A DNA stretch of 64,000 bases from Bacteroidota bacterium (GTDB taxonomy: Bacteria; Bacteroidota; Bacteroidia; Chitinophagales; Chitinophagaceae). Below are positions 44,637 to 53,502 of this stretch, in pieces. The translations under genes and the position numbers were made by a program. The stretch lies in contig JABDCE010000004.1 of assembly GCA_013288285.1 (NCBI GenBank), positions 1 to 64,000 on the forward strand. Direction: 5' to 3'. Positions within the stretch are counted from its first letter, which is position 1, and every line of letters begins with the position of its first letter. The notes beneath the pieces are model-generated. The model was given only the letters and a program-made list of their open reading frames with translations. It was not told the origin of the DNA and did not search any database.

Positions 44637-44776
44637 CTCCCATTGGCGTATAATCCTGATTTTAATTTACAGTGGCGCGATTTTACCGATATTCCCAAGG
44701 AAATAATTAAGCTCCAGTATCCCTAGAACTTTATATGATAACCTGATAGCATAAAAATTATTGGCCTAATCCCATA

Positions 44777-45874
44777 TTAGACGTGGCTAATAATATAGCT
44801 GGTACTTCTGCCGCCGGCGTTTTCTTTTTCTAAAATATTTTGTTCTATCAAATCCTGAATGTCACGCAATGCGGTATCATGTGAGCATTTGGCGATTTTG
44901 CCCCATTTTGCTGCGGTCATTTTTCCTTCGAAGCCATCGAGCATTTTGTTCAGCATTAATTTTTGCCTGATGTTTAATATTGCTTGTGCATAGGTATCCC
45001 AGAATTTTGCTTTTGCAAGAACAGTGGCCAATATATCATCTGTGGCGATCAACGCACGGTCTAAGCAATGCAAGAACCATTCCAGCCAGTTGGTAATATC
45101 TAATGTACCTCTTTGCGTTGCTTCAAGAATCAGATAATAAGAACTATGCTCTTTTTGTATTTGTGCAGACATACTATAAAAGCGCTGGGAACTTTCATCT
45201 GCACGTGCAAGCTGGAGGTCTGTAATCGCCCTGGCTATTCGTCCGTTGCCGTCATCGAACGGGTGAATGGTAATGAACCATAAATGTGCTATGGCGGCTT
45301 TTAAAACAGGGTCAATATTTTTTTCAGCATTGAACCACTCAAAAAATTTGTTCATTTCGCCATCAAGAAGCTCCGCGCCGGGTGCTTCGTAATGGATACG
45401 CTCGTTGCCGATGCCACCCGAAACAACATACATGGGTGAACGCCGCCAATTACCAACGGTTATTTTGTATATGCTACTAGGGCCTGTTGGGAACATAGCA
45501 GCATGCCAGCCGAACAAACGATCACTCTCAAGATCATTTTTAAATTTTTGAGTGGCATCCAACATCATTTCGACAACGCCATCAATGTATCTGTCTGATG
45601 GGACCAGGCCGACAATATCCATTCCTAAATGTCTTGCCAATGACGAGCGCACTTCTTCAGGGTTGAGTATCTCGCCTTCTATTTCATTTGACTTAAGAAT
45701 ATCGAGGGTTAATGTATTTAATGTAGCTTCTGCTCTCAGATTGAAGCCAAGCGCTTCCATTCTACCAACCAGCTTGCCTTGTTTATTCCTGATCGTTGCC
45801 AGTAAAGCAGATATACGTTCAACATCCCAATAGAATTTGGGCCATGAGGTATTTTGATGGATGTATATGCTCAT
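44777..45874 (-). CDS. Fic family adenylyltransferase (DUF4172 type, self-inhibited) with winged-helix tail
   Basis: The 365-residue protein has a DUF4172 N-domain, a Fic core and a C-terminal winged-helix domain (about 315-365: GKMTAAKWGKIAKCSHDTALRDIQDLIEQ). The active motif H204-P-F-D-D-G-N-G-R212 should move AMP from ATP to a target hydroxyl. The N-terminal S62-N-E-I-E66-G fits the inhibitory [S/T]xxxE[G/N] helix, whose Glu blocks ATP binding. No antitoxin gene is needed for this class, and none is nearby. The upstream region holds an array of palindromic sites; the winged-helix tail is a candidate reader. Target protein unknown. Confidence 0.92.
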   Translation of the reverse strand: MSIYIHQNTSWPKFYWDVERISALLATIRNKQGKLVGRMEALGFNLRAEATLNTLTLDILKSNEIEGEILNPEEVRSSLARHLGMDIVGLVPSDRYIDGVVEMMLDATQKFKNDLESDRLFGWHAAMFPTGPSSIYKITVGNWRRSPMYVVSGGIGNERIHYEAPGAELLDGEMNKFFEWFNAEKNIDPVLKAAIAHLWFITIHPFDDGNGRIARAITDLQLARADESSQRFYSMSAQIQKEHSSYYLILEATQRGTLDITNWLEWFLHCLDRALIATDDILATVLAKAKFWDTYAQAILNIRQKLMLNKMLDGFEGKMTAAKWGKIAKCSHDTALRDIQDLIEQNILEKENAGGRSTSYIISHV

Positions 45875-45974
45875 ATTCTACGCATATTTTGCGTCGATTA
45901 AAATGATTATTCTACGCAAAGTAACGGTATTCTACGCATATTATGCGTAGAATGGGCTATCTATTATACGCATA
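45875..45974 (-). promoter_or_regulatory. Operator array upstream of the Fic gene
   Basis: Four copies of ATTCTACGCA-type half sites begin at 45875, 45909, 45929 and 45963, spaced 34, 20 and 34 bases. The third is a perfect palindrome (45929-45953: ATTCTACGCATA, centre T, and its inverse). The first is an imperfect palindrome (9 of 12 positions) touching the start codon, the second and fourth are half sites. A dimeric repressor, possibly the Fic protein itself, is the likely reader. Confidence 0.85.
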
Positions 45975-46141
45975 ATGTATTTTTTGTATATATTGCTGTT
46001 TATTTTGTGTATAGAAGGGCCAATCGACGGTTGACGTCCACTGCAAGGGGGCGTACTCGACCAATATGTCAGTAATATCATTTTTTCCCTTCCCGAATTG
46101 CTAGCCACAATTCAATTTCGACATTCGTGACCTCAAATATA

Positions 46142-46744
46142 TTAGTTCACTAAAAAGACTTTTCTATCGTCTGGCAATAAAAATTTAGTAATAAAAGGCC
46201 CTTCCTCAATGAGCACTTTTATTTTTTCAGCGTTTTTGGGTATTTCAAAAACAAGTTGTGTTTCCAATGATTGATTTAATTCCAGTTTTTGATCTATAGG
46301 TACTTGCTGGCCAAATGTTTTTTCAAGCAGGTGTTGACCCTTGTCTGAAACTGACCAGTAACTCCCTTTTTCATCAATTATATGCACTCTTGGCTTCGAT
46401 GGCTTTTGAGCGATACCTCTTGCGTGGTTGCTGATTTTTATGTGCAGAATCACAAACTGTTCATTGGGGGCAAGTACCTCGTTGTCTTTTTCTATAGACG
46501 GTGTTTTTTCAATTTTTGTAACTGTGATGCACCAGTCATCAAAACAGATATCTGTTCCTAATGGAACTGCCACGTCATTGCTAATAAAATAGAAGAAGCA
46601 CCACAATGAAAAATATGATAACGTGACAAGCGCAATTGCTTTTAAAGTGGTAGCAATGTTTTTACGCTTTATCAGCTTTGCGGTCAGGTTTGCAAGCAAA
46701 ATAAGGAGGGTGACAATTGTTGCCAGGAAAAGTAAAGTTGCCAT
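46142..46744 (-). CDS. Membrane-anchored protein with DUF4352-like domain
   Basis: The 200-residue protein has two N-terminal membrane segments (about 2-20 and 36-55) followed by an Ig-like extracytoplasmic domain (about 60-200): VPLGTDICFDDWCITVTKIEK, EQFVILHIKISNHARG, YWSVSDKGQHLLEK and TQLVFEIPKNAEKIKVLIEEG. The pattern recalls DUF4352/telomere-factor-like domains found in bacterial envelope proteins. Function unknown. It follows the second fused E1 gene by 58 bases on the same strand. Confidence 0.68.
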   Translation of the reverse strand: MATLLFLATIVTLLILLANLTAKLIKRKNIATTLKAIALVTLSYFSLWCFFYFISNDVAVPLGTDICFDDWCITVTKIEKTPSIEKDNEVLAPNEQFVILHIKISNHARGIAQKPSKPRVHIIDEKGSYWSVSDKGQHLLEKTFGQQVPIDQKLELNQSLETQLVFEIPKNAEKIKVLIEEGPFITKFLLPDDRKVFLVN

Positions 46745-46802
46745 TTTTCTACTTGTTCGAAAATGAAAATAAGCTTTTTATTTCCGGCAAAGAAATTGCT
46801 CA

Positions 46803-48857
46803 TTACCATCTCAGTAAGGCGCCTATTTTTTCTGCTACTTTGTCTGCATTAGGGAGCATGGCGGCTTCGAGGCCCATGTTCATGGGTACTGCGGGCAAGT
46901 CGAGGGCGCCGATGGTCTGAACCGGGGCATCGAGGTGCGTGAAGCAATGCTGCGCTATGCGGCCGGCGAGGGCTTCGCAGAATGAATTGCGCAACTGCTC
47001 TTCTGTAAGGACGATACACTTGCCGTGCTTTTTCACGGTGCGGTATACCAGTTCTTCATCGAGCGGATATATGGTGCGTAAGTCTATAATCTCCACCTGG
47101 CCGGGATATTGCTTTGCTGCATTTTTGGCCCAGTATACGCCCATGCCATAAGTGATGATGCATATTGAGGCACCGTTATCAATATTGTCTTGCGAGGCTT
47201 CTGTAACGACTGCTCCTTTGCCAAATGGCAGTATGTAATCGCGGTCTGGCTCTACGGTCTTCGCTTCATCGGTACCGGGTACTTTGCTCCAATAGAGGCC
47301 TTTGTGCTCCAACATGACCACGGGATTGCCATCATAGAAGGCAGCTTTTATGAGGCCCTTAATATCTGCTGCATTACTTGGATAGGCTATCTTAATACCT
47401 TTGATGGTGGCCAGCGTACTTTCTACACTGCCGCTGTGATACGGGCCACCGCCGCCATAGGCGCCAATAGGCACACGCAGTATCATGGAGATGGGGAACT
47501 TACCACAACTGAGGTAGCAGGATTTACTGATCTCTGTAACCAATTGATTGAGCCCGGGGTAGATGTAGTCGGCAAACTGAACCTCTACAATTGGTTTGAG
47601 ACCAACGGCATTCATACCAATGGTTGAACCAACAATATAGGCTTCCTGTATGGCCATGTTGAAGACACGGTTGTCGCCGAATTTGTCGGCGAGGGTAGCG
47701 GCCTCGCGGAATACACCGCCCAGGCGTTTACCTACGTCCTGCCCGTAAAACAGGGCTTCGGGATGATCCTGCAATAACTCTTCGACAGCATGCAGCGCGG
47801 CATCGACCATTACTACTTTGTCGCGACCAGCAGGGGAGCGATTGCCTTTTTCTTCCGTTACTGGTGTGGGTACGTACACATGGTCGGCAACGTGGGCGGG
47901 GTCTGGCTCAGGTGAGGCGACTGCGGCATCAAATTCGGCCTGTGCGTATATTCTTTCTTCTTCTTCTATCTGATCGAGGATGGCCTCTGTAATATCTTTC
48001 TGATTCAATAATACCTTTCTGAGCTTGGGACCAGGATCATCGAGCGCGTGCTTGGCGAGGTCTTCAGGGGTACGGTACCATTCTTTACGTACGCCGGATG
48101 TGTGATGCCCGAGTAGCGGTACCTTGGCGTGCACCAATATGGGGCGGCGGTATTCGCGCACCCAATCTATGGTGTACTGCATGGTATTATAGGAGTCGGT
48201 AAAATCGCTGCCATTGACCCTAACGCGCTCCATGCCCTTAAAGCCTGCTGCAAATTCGTAAGCATCCATGGTACGTGCTTCATCGCTGGAGACAGAAATA
48301 CCCCAGTCATTGTCCTGAACGAGATAAATGATGGGTAACTGTTTGAGCACGGCAAACTGGAATGCTTCGCCTACTTCGCCTTCGGTGACGCTGCCATCGC
48401 CGAGTGAGCATATGGTAACCGGCGCAACAGGATATTCTGATAATTTTTGCTTCTCGCGGTACTGTATACCCTGCGCAATTCCGGTGGTGGGGATGACCTG
48501 CATACCGGTAGCGCTGCTCTGGTGAATGATGCCGGGGAAACCTTCGCGGCGGATATTGGGGTGATTGTAATAAGCCCGGCCGCCGGTAAACGGATCTCCG
48601 CCCTTGGCGAGGAGCTGCAGCATGAGCTCATAAGGCCGGTAGCCCATACCGAGCATGAGGCTTTCATCGCGGTAATAGGGGCTAACAAAATCGCATGGTT
48701 TGAGCAGAAAGCCGGTGGCCAGCTGTATGGCTTCGTGACCACGGGAGGTGCTGTGCACATACTTGCATATGGGCCGGTTGGCATCATAAATCTCTGCCAT
48801 TGCTTTGGCAGTCATCATGAGCCGGTAAGCCCTGAGCATTAATTCTTTTGATAGCAT
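46803..48857 (-). CDS. 2-oxo acid dehydrogenase E1, fused alpha-beta subunits (second copy)
   Basis: The protein of about 684 residues fuses E1 alpha (1-330) and E1 beta (about 345-684). The alpha half has STSRGHEAIQLATGF, SPYYRDESLMLGMGY, SLGDGSVTEGEVGEAFQFAVL and LVQDNDWGISVS, that is GDG ... DN, closer to the classical thiamine diphosphate motif than the copy at 21665. The beta half has GQDVGKRLGGVFREAATL, AIQEAYIVGSTIGMNAVGL, GGPYHSGSVE and IDLRTIYPLDEE. It probably acts on branched-chain or other 2-oxo acids with E2 and E3 encoded elsewhere. The open frame extends 44 codons upstream; the ATG at 48857 (MLSKELML) fits the family start. Confidence 0.9.
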   Translation of the reverse strand: MLSKELMLRAYRLMMTAKAMAEIYDANRPICKYVHSTSRGHEAIQLATGFLLKPCDFVSPYYRDESLMLGMGYRPYELMLQLLAKGGDPFTGGRAYYNHPNIRREGFPGIIHQSSATGMQVIPTTGIAQGIQYREKQKLSEYPVAPVTICSLGDGSVTEGEVGEAFQFAVLKQLPIIYLVQDNDWGISVSSDEARTMDAYEFAAGFKGMERVRVNGSDFTDSYNTMQYTIDWVREYRRPILVHAKVPLLGHHTSGVRKEWYRTPEDLAKHALDDPGPKLRKVLLNQKDITEAILDQIEEEERIYAQAEFDAAVASPEPDPAHVADHVYVPTPVTEEKGNRSPAGRDKVVMVDAALHAVEELLQDHPEALFYGQDVGKRLGGVFREAATLADKFGDNRVFNMAIQEAYIVGSTIGMNAVGLKPIVEVQFADYIYPGLNQLVTEISKSCYLSCGKFPISMILRVPIGAYGGGGPYHSGSVESTLATIKGIKIAYPSNAADIKGLIKAAFYDGNPVVMLEHKGLYWSKVPGTDEAKTVEPDRDYILPFGKGAVVTEASQDNIDNGASICIITYGMGVYWAKNAAKQYPGQVEIIDLRTIYPLDEELVYRTVKKHGKCIVLTEEQLRNSFCEALAGRIAQHCFTHLDAPVQTIGALDLPAVPMNMGLEAAMLPNADKVAEKIGALLRW

Positions 48858-48898
48858 GGATTCTGTTTGGCCTATTTTGACATTCTCACTAAGGGTGG

Positions 48899-48906
48899 CA
48901 AAAGTA
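48899..48906 (-). promoter_or_regulatory. -7 promoter element for the second fused E1 gene
   Basis: TACTTTTG on the minus strand matches TAnnTTTG, about 42 bases before the chosen start at 48857. Its position upstream of that ATG supports the shorter start. No -33 TTG found. Confidence 0.45.
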
Positions 48907-49080
48907 AGCGAAAAGGTATAAAGATTTAAACAGAGTAAGGGGGGAGGGGTAAAAATGGTGGTTTGGCCGAGAATAGCCAGTTTAACCATTATTAACCAGG
49001 TTTGTGTACTTCGTCTGCTGTATTGCCGTTAATTTGCAAAGGTTTTTACTCAATTAATTTCGATAAGCGGATAGAAGGTT

Positions 49081-49088
49081 TATTTTTG
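49081..49088 (+). promoter_or_regulatory. -7 promoter element for the YfhO operon
   Basis: TATTTTTG matches TAnnTTTG, 19 bases before the ATG at 49108. No good -33 element is seen. Confidence 0.5.
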
Positions 49089-49107
49089 TTTTGCTAAAAA
49101 GCACACT

Positions 49108-51525
49108 ATGCAATTTGATCTTAAGAAATACGGGGCAGACATCCTGGCTATTGTATGTTTTATTGTAATATCAGTACTGTACTGCTATCCGACGTTAGAA
49201 GGTAAGAAACTGAGCCGCCATGATAATGCCTCATGGCAGGGGATGGCGCGCGAGGGAATGGCCTACCATGATTCTACGGGAAAGGATGTATTATGGTCGA
49301 ACAGTATGTTTGGCGGTATGCCCACCTATACTACTTATAGTGCAGTATCGCCCGATACTAACTACCCGGCCTACCTGCAAACGTTGCTGAGTAAGGTGGG
49401 TGACCCGGCTTACTTCTTTTTTGTAGCTATGCTATGCTTTTACCTGCTCATGCGCGTGCTGGGCGTAAATAAATGGCTGAGCATGGTGGGGGCACTGGCC
49501 TACGCCTTCTCATCTTACAATGCTATAATTATAGCTGTTGGGCATAACACCAAGATGATGACCATAGGCTACCTGCCGGCAGCAATGGCGGGGCTGTACC
49601 TGGTATTCAAAGAGAAATGGCTTACGGGGGCGGCGCTACTGGCCCTCAGTTTCGAGCTGATATTTAATAATAATCACTTCCAGGTCATTTACTATTCGGC
49701 TATTATGTTCGGGTGTTTTGCGATGGGTATGCTGGTGATAGCCGTGAAAGAGGGCAGGATGAAACAATTCTTTATCTCGTGCGCTATAGCAGCGGGAGCG
49801 GCGGCGATAGGAGTGGGGCCGAGTATTACATCTATACTCACGACATCGGAATACGCAAAGGAAACAATGAGGGGTGGTACGAGTGAACTATCGGGACATG
49901 ATAAGAAAACGAATGGCGGGCTGGATAAAGAATATGCGTTCCGGTGGAGCAATGGTATAGGCGAGACATTCTGCCTGATGATCCCGTACCTGTACGGTGG
50001 CTCGTCAGGCGAATCGGCAGATAAGGCGCCGAAAACATCTGCGGCGATAGGTGGGGCAGCGGAGCAACTGCCTTTGTACTGGGGGCCTCAGCCATTCATC
50101 AGCGGCCCTGTATACTTTGGCGCTATCATTTGTTTCCTGTTTGTGCTGGGTATTATGGTGATCAGGTCGCCGCACAAATGGTGGATAATAGCCGCCAGTG
50201 CGATATGCATCATCATGTCGTGGGGCAAGAACTTCGATAGTATTAATTATTTCCTGTTTGACCATCTTCCGTACCTGAATAAGTTCAGGACGCCGTCTAT
50301 GTCACTAGTTATACCGCAGTTCCTGTTCCCGTTCCTGGGTATATGGGCAGTGCAGGAAGTAATAAACCGCAAGGACGACCCAAAGATGTGGCAGCAGGTG
50401 AAAATAGCAGCAGGCATTACAGCGGGGTTGTGTGTGCTGATAGGCCTGGGGGGTAGTATGTTCTTTGATTTTACCGGTGGATCGGACGCGCAACTGCAGC
50501 CAGAAATGGTGAAGCTGCTGAAGGACGACCGCATATCGCTGGCTATGACCAGCGGCGTGAAGAGCGCCATCTATATATTGCTGGGCGCAGGGCTTTTATG
50601 GGCATTCCTGAAAAATAAGATCACGCAGACTATAATGATAGTGGGTCTGGGAGTGGTAGTGGCCATAGACCTGATACCGGTATCGCTGGATTACCTAAGC
50701 GAGAAAAACTATGTGGATGCTGCGGAATACCAGTCGGAGTTTGAGCCAAGACCAGTGGACCAGCAGATACTGAAAGACCCGGACCCGTATTACCGTGTGC
50801 TGGATCTGAGTCGTGATACCTATAATGATGCAATACAGGCTTACTTCCATAAGTGCGTAGGTGGTTACCACCCGGCGAAAATGGAGATATACCAGGACCT
50901 GATAGAGCGGCAAATGAGCCGGGGTTACAACGCCCAGGTGCTGAACATGCTAAACACCAAGTATATAATAGTGGGCGGACAGAAGAAGGCACCATTCGTG
51001 ATACCGAACCCTACACGGTGCGGCAATGCGTGGTTTGTAGACGAGGTAAAGTGGGCGAATACAGCAGACGAGGAAATGGATGGGCTGAACGCGGGACAGA
51101 TAGGGGATACTACTGAAGTGCCTAACGCCTTCAATCCGAAAAAGACTGCGGTAATGCGCGTTACCTTCAAGAACGATATAGGTAATTATACTTTTGGAAA
51201 GGACAGCAGCGCTTATGTGAAGCTGGCGAAGTATGGCCTGGATGACATCTCGTTCTCATCGAATAATTCAAAGGACGGGCTGGCAGTATTCTCTGATATA
51301 TACTACTCGAAGGGGTGGAAGGCTTTTGTAGATGGAAAAGAAACGCCGATAATGAGGGCTGACTATGTGCTGCGTGTGATAAAGATACCAGCCGGCAGCC
51401 ACAGCATAGAATTCCACTTCAGGCCTGACAGTGTATATAAGACCCAGAAGATAACTATAGTGTGCAGCGTACTGCTGATCTTGCTGTGCATTGGTGCATG
51501 TTACCCAATATTTAAAAAAGGATAA
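49108..51525 (+). CDS. YfhO-like multi-pass membrane protein
   Basis: The 805-residue protein has about 12-14 membrane segments and a C-terminal extracytoplasmic domain (about 535-770), then a last membrane segment. Features such as RHDNASWQGMAREGMAYHDSTG, LWSNSMFGGMPTYTTYSAV, VGHNTKMMTIGYLPAA, NNNHFQVIYYSAIMFG and YSKGWKAFVDGKETPIMRADYVLRVIKIPAGSHSIEFHFRP match YfhO, a GT-C-like family linked to sugar decoration of envelope polymers in Firmicutes. The acceptor here is unknown. It heads a tight five-gene + operon with an acyltransferase, a flippase, a K+ channel and rocD. Confidence 0.88.
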   Translation: MQFDLKKYGADILAIVCFIVISVLYCYPTLEGKKLSRHDNASWQGMAREGMAYHDSTGKDVLWSNSMFGGMPTYTTYSAVSPDTNYPAYLQTLLSKVGDPAYFFFVAMLCFYLLMRVLGVNKWLSMVGALAYAFSSYNAIIIAVGHNTKMMTIGYLPAAMAGLYLVFKEKWLTGAALLALSFELIFNNNHFQVIYYSAIMFGCFAMGMLVIAVKEGRMKQFFISCAIAAGAAAIGVGPSITSILTTSEYAKETMRGGTSELSGHDKKTNGGLDKEYAFRWSNGIGETFCLMIPYLYGGSSGESADKAPKTSAAIGGAAEQLPLYWGPQPFISGPVYFGAIICFLFVLGIMVIRSPHKWWIIAASAICIIMSWGKNFDSINYFLFDHLPYLNKFRTPSMSLVIPQFLFPFLGIWAVQEVINRKDDPKMWQQVKIAAGITAGLCVLIGLGGSMFFDFTGGSDAQLQPEMVKLLKDDRISLAMTSGVKSAIYILLGAGLLWAFLKNKITQTIMIVGLGVVVAIDLIPVSLDYLSEKNYVDAAEYQSEFEPRPVDQQILKDPDPYYRVLDLSRDTYNDAIQAYFHKCVGGYHPAKMEIYQDLIERQMSRGYNAQVLNMLNTKYIIVGGQKKAPFVIPNPTRCGNAWFVDEVKWANTADEEMDGLNAGQIGDTTEVPNAFNPKKTAVMRVTFKNDIGNYTFGKDSSAYVKLAKYGLDDISFSSNNSKDGLAVFSDIYYSKGWKAFVDGKETPIMRADYVLRVIKIPAGSHSIEFHFRPDSVYKTQKITIVCSVLLILLCIGACYPIFKKG

Positions 51526-51536
51526 AAACGGAGCGT

Positions 51537-52073
51537 ATGGGCAATCCTGTGGTGAGTGGACTGAAATCTCTTTTGGGGATGAGGAAGGAAATGAGCTTTA
51601 GCTTCTATGTGCGGGATTTTATTTTCAGGAGGCTGCTGCGGAACAATGCTAAAGTAAAATGGGCGATACACCATACGACCACTATTCACAATCCGCAGAA
51701 CATAAAGCTGGGCAAGGGCGTTTATCCGGGAGATTCGGCGGGGATATATATAAATGCCAAGAACGGGATCATATTTGGCGACTATAGTAATATAGCGCCT
51801 AATGCGGGCATCATATCAGCCAACCACGATTTTATCAATAACGACCTTCATCTGCCGGACCCGCCCATTGAGATAGGGCGGTTTGTATGGGTGGCGATGG
51901 GGGCCATTATACTGCCGGGAGTGAAACTTGGTGATTTTACAACGGTAGGGGCGGGCGCTATAGTAACAAAAAGCTTTCCGGAGGGGTATTGCGTGATAGC
52001 AGGCAATCCCGCAAAGGTGATCAAATACCTAAACAAGGAAGAATGTGATGCCTTCGCTGCAGCTAAAAAGTAA
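51537..52073 (+). CDS. Hexapeptide-repeat acyltransferase (left-handed beta-helix)
   Basis: The 178-residue protein is a left-handed beta-helix acyltransferase: KLGKGVYPGDSAGIYINAKNGIIFGDYSNIAPNAGIISANHDF contains the hexapeptide repeats and the catalytic-type His in NHDF, and VWVAMGAIILPGVKLGDFTTVGAGAIVTKSFPEGYCVIAGNPAKVIKYL is the typical end. It would O-acetylate a sugar or similar acceptor from acetyl-CoA. It lies 11 bases behind the YfhO-like gene and overlaps the flippase gene, pointing to surface polysaccharide or glycan modification. Confidence 0.88.
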   Translation: MGNPVVSGLKSLLGMRKEMSFSFYVRDFIFRRLLRNNAKVKWAIHHTTTIHNPQNIKLGKGVYPGDSAGIYINAKNGIIFGDYSNIAPNAGIISANHDFINNDLHLPDPPIEIGRFVWVAMGAIILPGVKLGDFTTVGAGAIVTKSFPEGYCVIAGNPAKVIKYLNKEECDAFAAAKK

Positions 52074-53502
52074 CAGTTTATTCAGTAATTCATTTTTCAT
52101 TTTTGTCATCAGGCTATTTCCATCGCTGGCAAATCTGCTGGTATTGCTGTATTATTCGCGTCACCTGCCGAAGCCTATTTATGGTACTTATCAGAACTTC
52201 TGGATACAGCTTTCTTTTCTTTACCCCATTGCGTGTTTTGGTATACATGCCATTATTACCACGTATTCTGTTTCTACCGTATTGAAGCTGGCGCAGGGTG
52301 TAAAAAAATGGCAGTACATATTGTATGGTGTATGGCTGGTAGTACTGAGCAGCCTGTTTGCGGGACTGCAAAACTCGTCGACAGGGATAGGCTTTGTGAT
52401 ACCGTTTGTGTTCATGCTGTCCTTCGCTGTGGGTATTATTCTTGAGTCGTTCCTGATCGTGGCTAAGAATTTCAAGGCGCTGTCGGCGATCAATATTCTT
52501 TATGCGGTCTGTTACCTGTTTGTTCATAAGTATGTGCTTGATAACGGGTTTTCGTTCCTGAAACTATTCACTTGTTTACTTAGTTTGAACCTGGCGAGAA
52601 TATTGATTTCAGTGGTATTGATAGGGGTGCGAATAAAGCAACACAGTGATGATGGGCACGAAGAATTCAGGAAGGTAGCTGAGATTCGTAAGTTGTGGAT
52701 GCACCTGGGTTTCTACGATATTCTCCAGACCCTGTCGAACTGGGTAGATAAGTTCATTATCTCTGTAGTGCTTACCTCATCTCTGTCGGCGATATATTTT
52801 AACGGGACACAGAATATCCCTTTCTTACCCATCATACTGAGTGCGGCAGGCAGCTCTGTGCTGATGCAAATGACGAAGGTGAAAGAGGCGGATGAACGGG
52901 CGTCGTTGCTGGCATTGATGAACCGCTCTACAAAGTTCCTTTCCAATATTGTTTTTCCGTTGTTTTTCTTTCTTATTTTCTTCAGGTATGAACTCTTTGA
53001 TGTGCTGCTGCCGGGTTATTCGGCATCGGTGCCTATATTCTTTGTGTCGCTCTTTATGCTGCCATTCCGGGCATATAGCTTTATAACGGTATTCCAGAAG
53101 CTGCACCAGGGGCACATCAGCAATATAGGGGCGGTAGGCGAGCTGATACTTGCCTGCTCGCTGATGTACCCGCTCTATCTATGGTTGGGGCTACCGGGTG
53201 TCATGCTGAGTTTTATTATCTCCAGCTACAGCCAGGGTGTCTATTATTTTTATCACATGAGCCGTTTACTGAACACCAAGCCTTACAAACTGGTGCCTGT
53301 GGCTAACCTGACCATCAAGATAATAATTTATGGTTTGTTATTCTTCATTGCGCATTATATCGTAACTTCATTTTTCGGTGAACGCAACGGGTTGTTTATC
53401 GGAATAATGACGATGGTAGTGACAGTAGTTGTGTCGCTGCTCATAGATATAATATCAGTTAAGAATGTCCATTCAAAACAGGCAACGGTTACGGGATATT
53501 GA
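52048..53502 (+). CDS. Polysaccharide flippase-like (MOP family) membrane protein
   Basis: The roughly 484-residue protein has 12-14 membrane segments and the general look of Wzx/MATE-like lipid-linked sugar flippases: FFIFVIRLFPSLANLLVLLYYSRHLPKPIYGTYQNFWIQLSFLYPIACFGI at the start, DKFIISVVLTSSLSAIYFNGTQNIPFLPII in the middle. It would move a lipid-linked glycan to the outer side of the inner membrane. Its start lies 26 bases inside the acyltransferase gene; a GTG directly upstream at 52045 is the alternative start. The 3' end overlaps the K+ channel gene by 38 bases, an unusually tight packing. Confidence 0.83.
   Translation: MPSLQLKSNSLFSNSFFIFVIRLFPSLANLLVLLYYSRHLPKPIYGTYQNFWIQLSFLYPIACFGIHAIITTYSVSTVLKLAQGVKKWQYILYGVWLVVLSSLFAGLQNSSTGIGFVIPFVFMLSFAVGIILESFLIVAKNFKALSAINILYAVCYLFVHKYVLDNGFSFLKLFTCLLSLNLARILISVVLIGVRIKQHSDDGHEEFRKVAEIRKLWMHLGFYDILQTLSNWVDKFIISVVLTSSLSAIYFNGTQNIPFLPIILSAAGSSVLMQMTKVKEADERASLLALMNRSTKFLSNIVFPLFFFLIFFRYELFDVLLPGYSASVPIFFVSLFMLPFRAYSFITVFQKLHQGHISNIGAVGELILACSLMYPLYLWLGLPGVMLSFIISSYSQGVYYFYHMSRLLNTKPYKLVPVANLTIKIIIYGLLFFIAHYIVTSFFGERNGLFIGIMTMVVTVVVSLLIDIISVKNVHSKQATVTGY

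Noticed and set aside
44503-44643. N-terminal extension of the OmpA-family protein
   Set aside because: The added 47 residues come from a repeat-like noncoding stretch, and a typical signal peptide begins at the downstream ATG.
44777-45874. Toxin-antitoxin pair with Fic as toxin
   Set aside because: The inhibitory helix is inside the same protein (S62xxxE66G) and no small antitoxin gene is adjacent.
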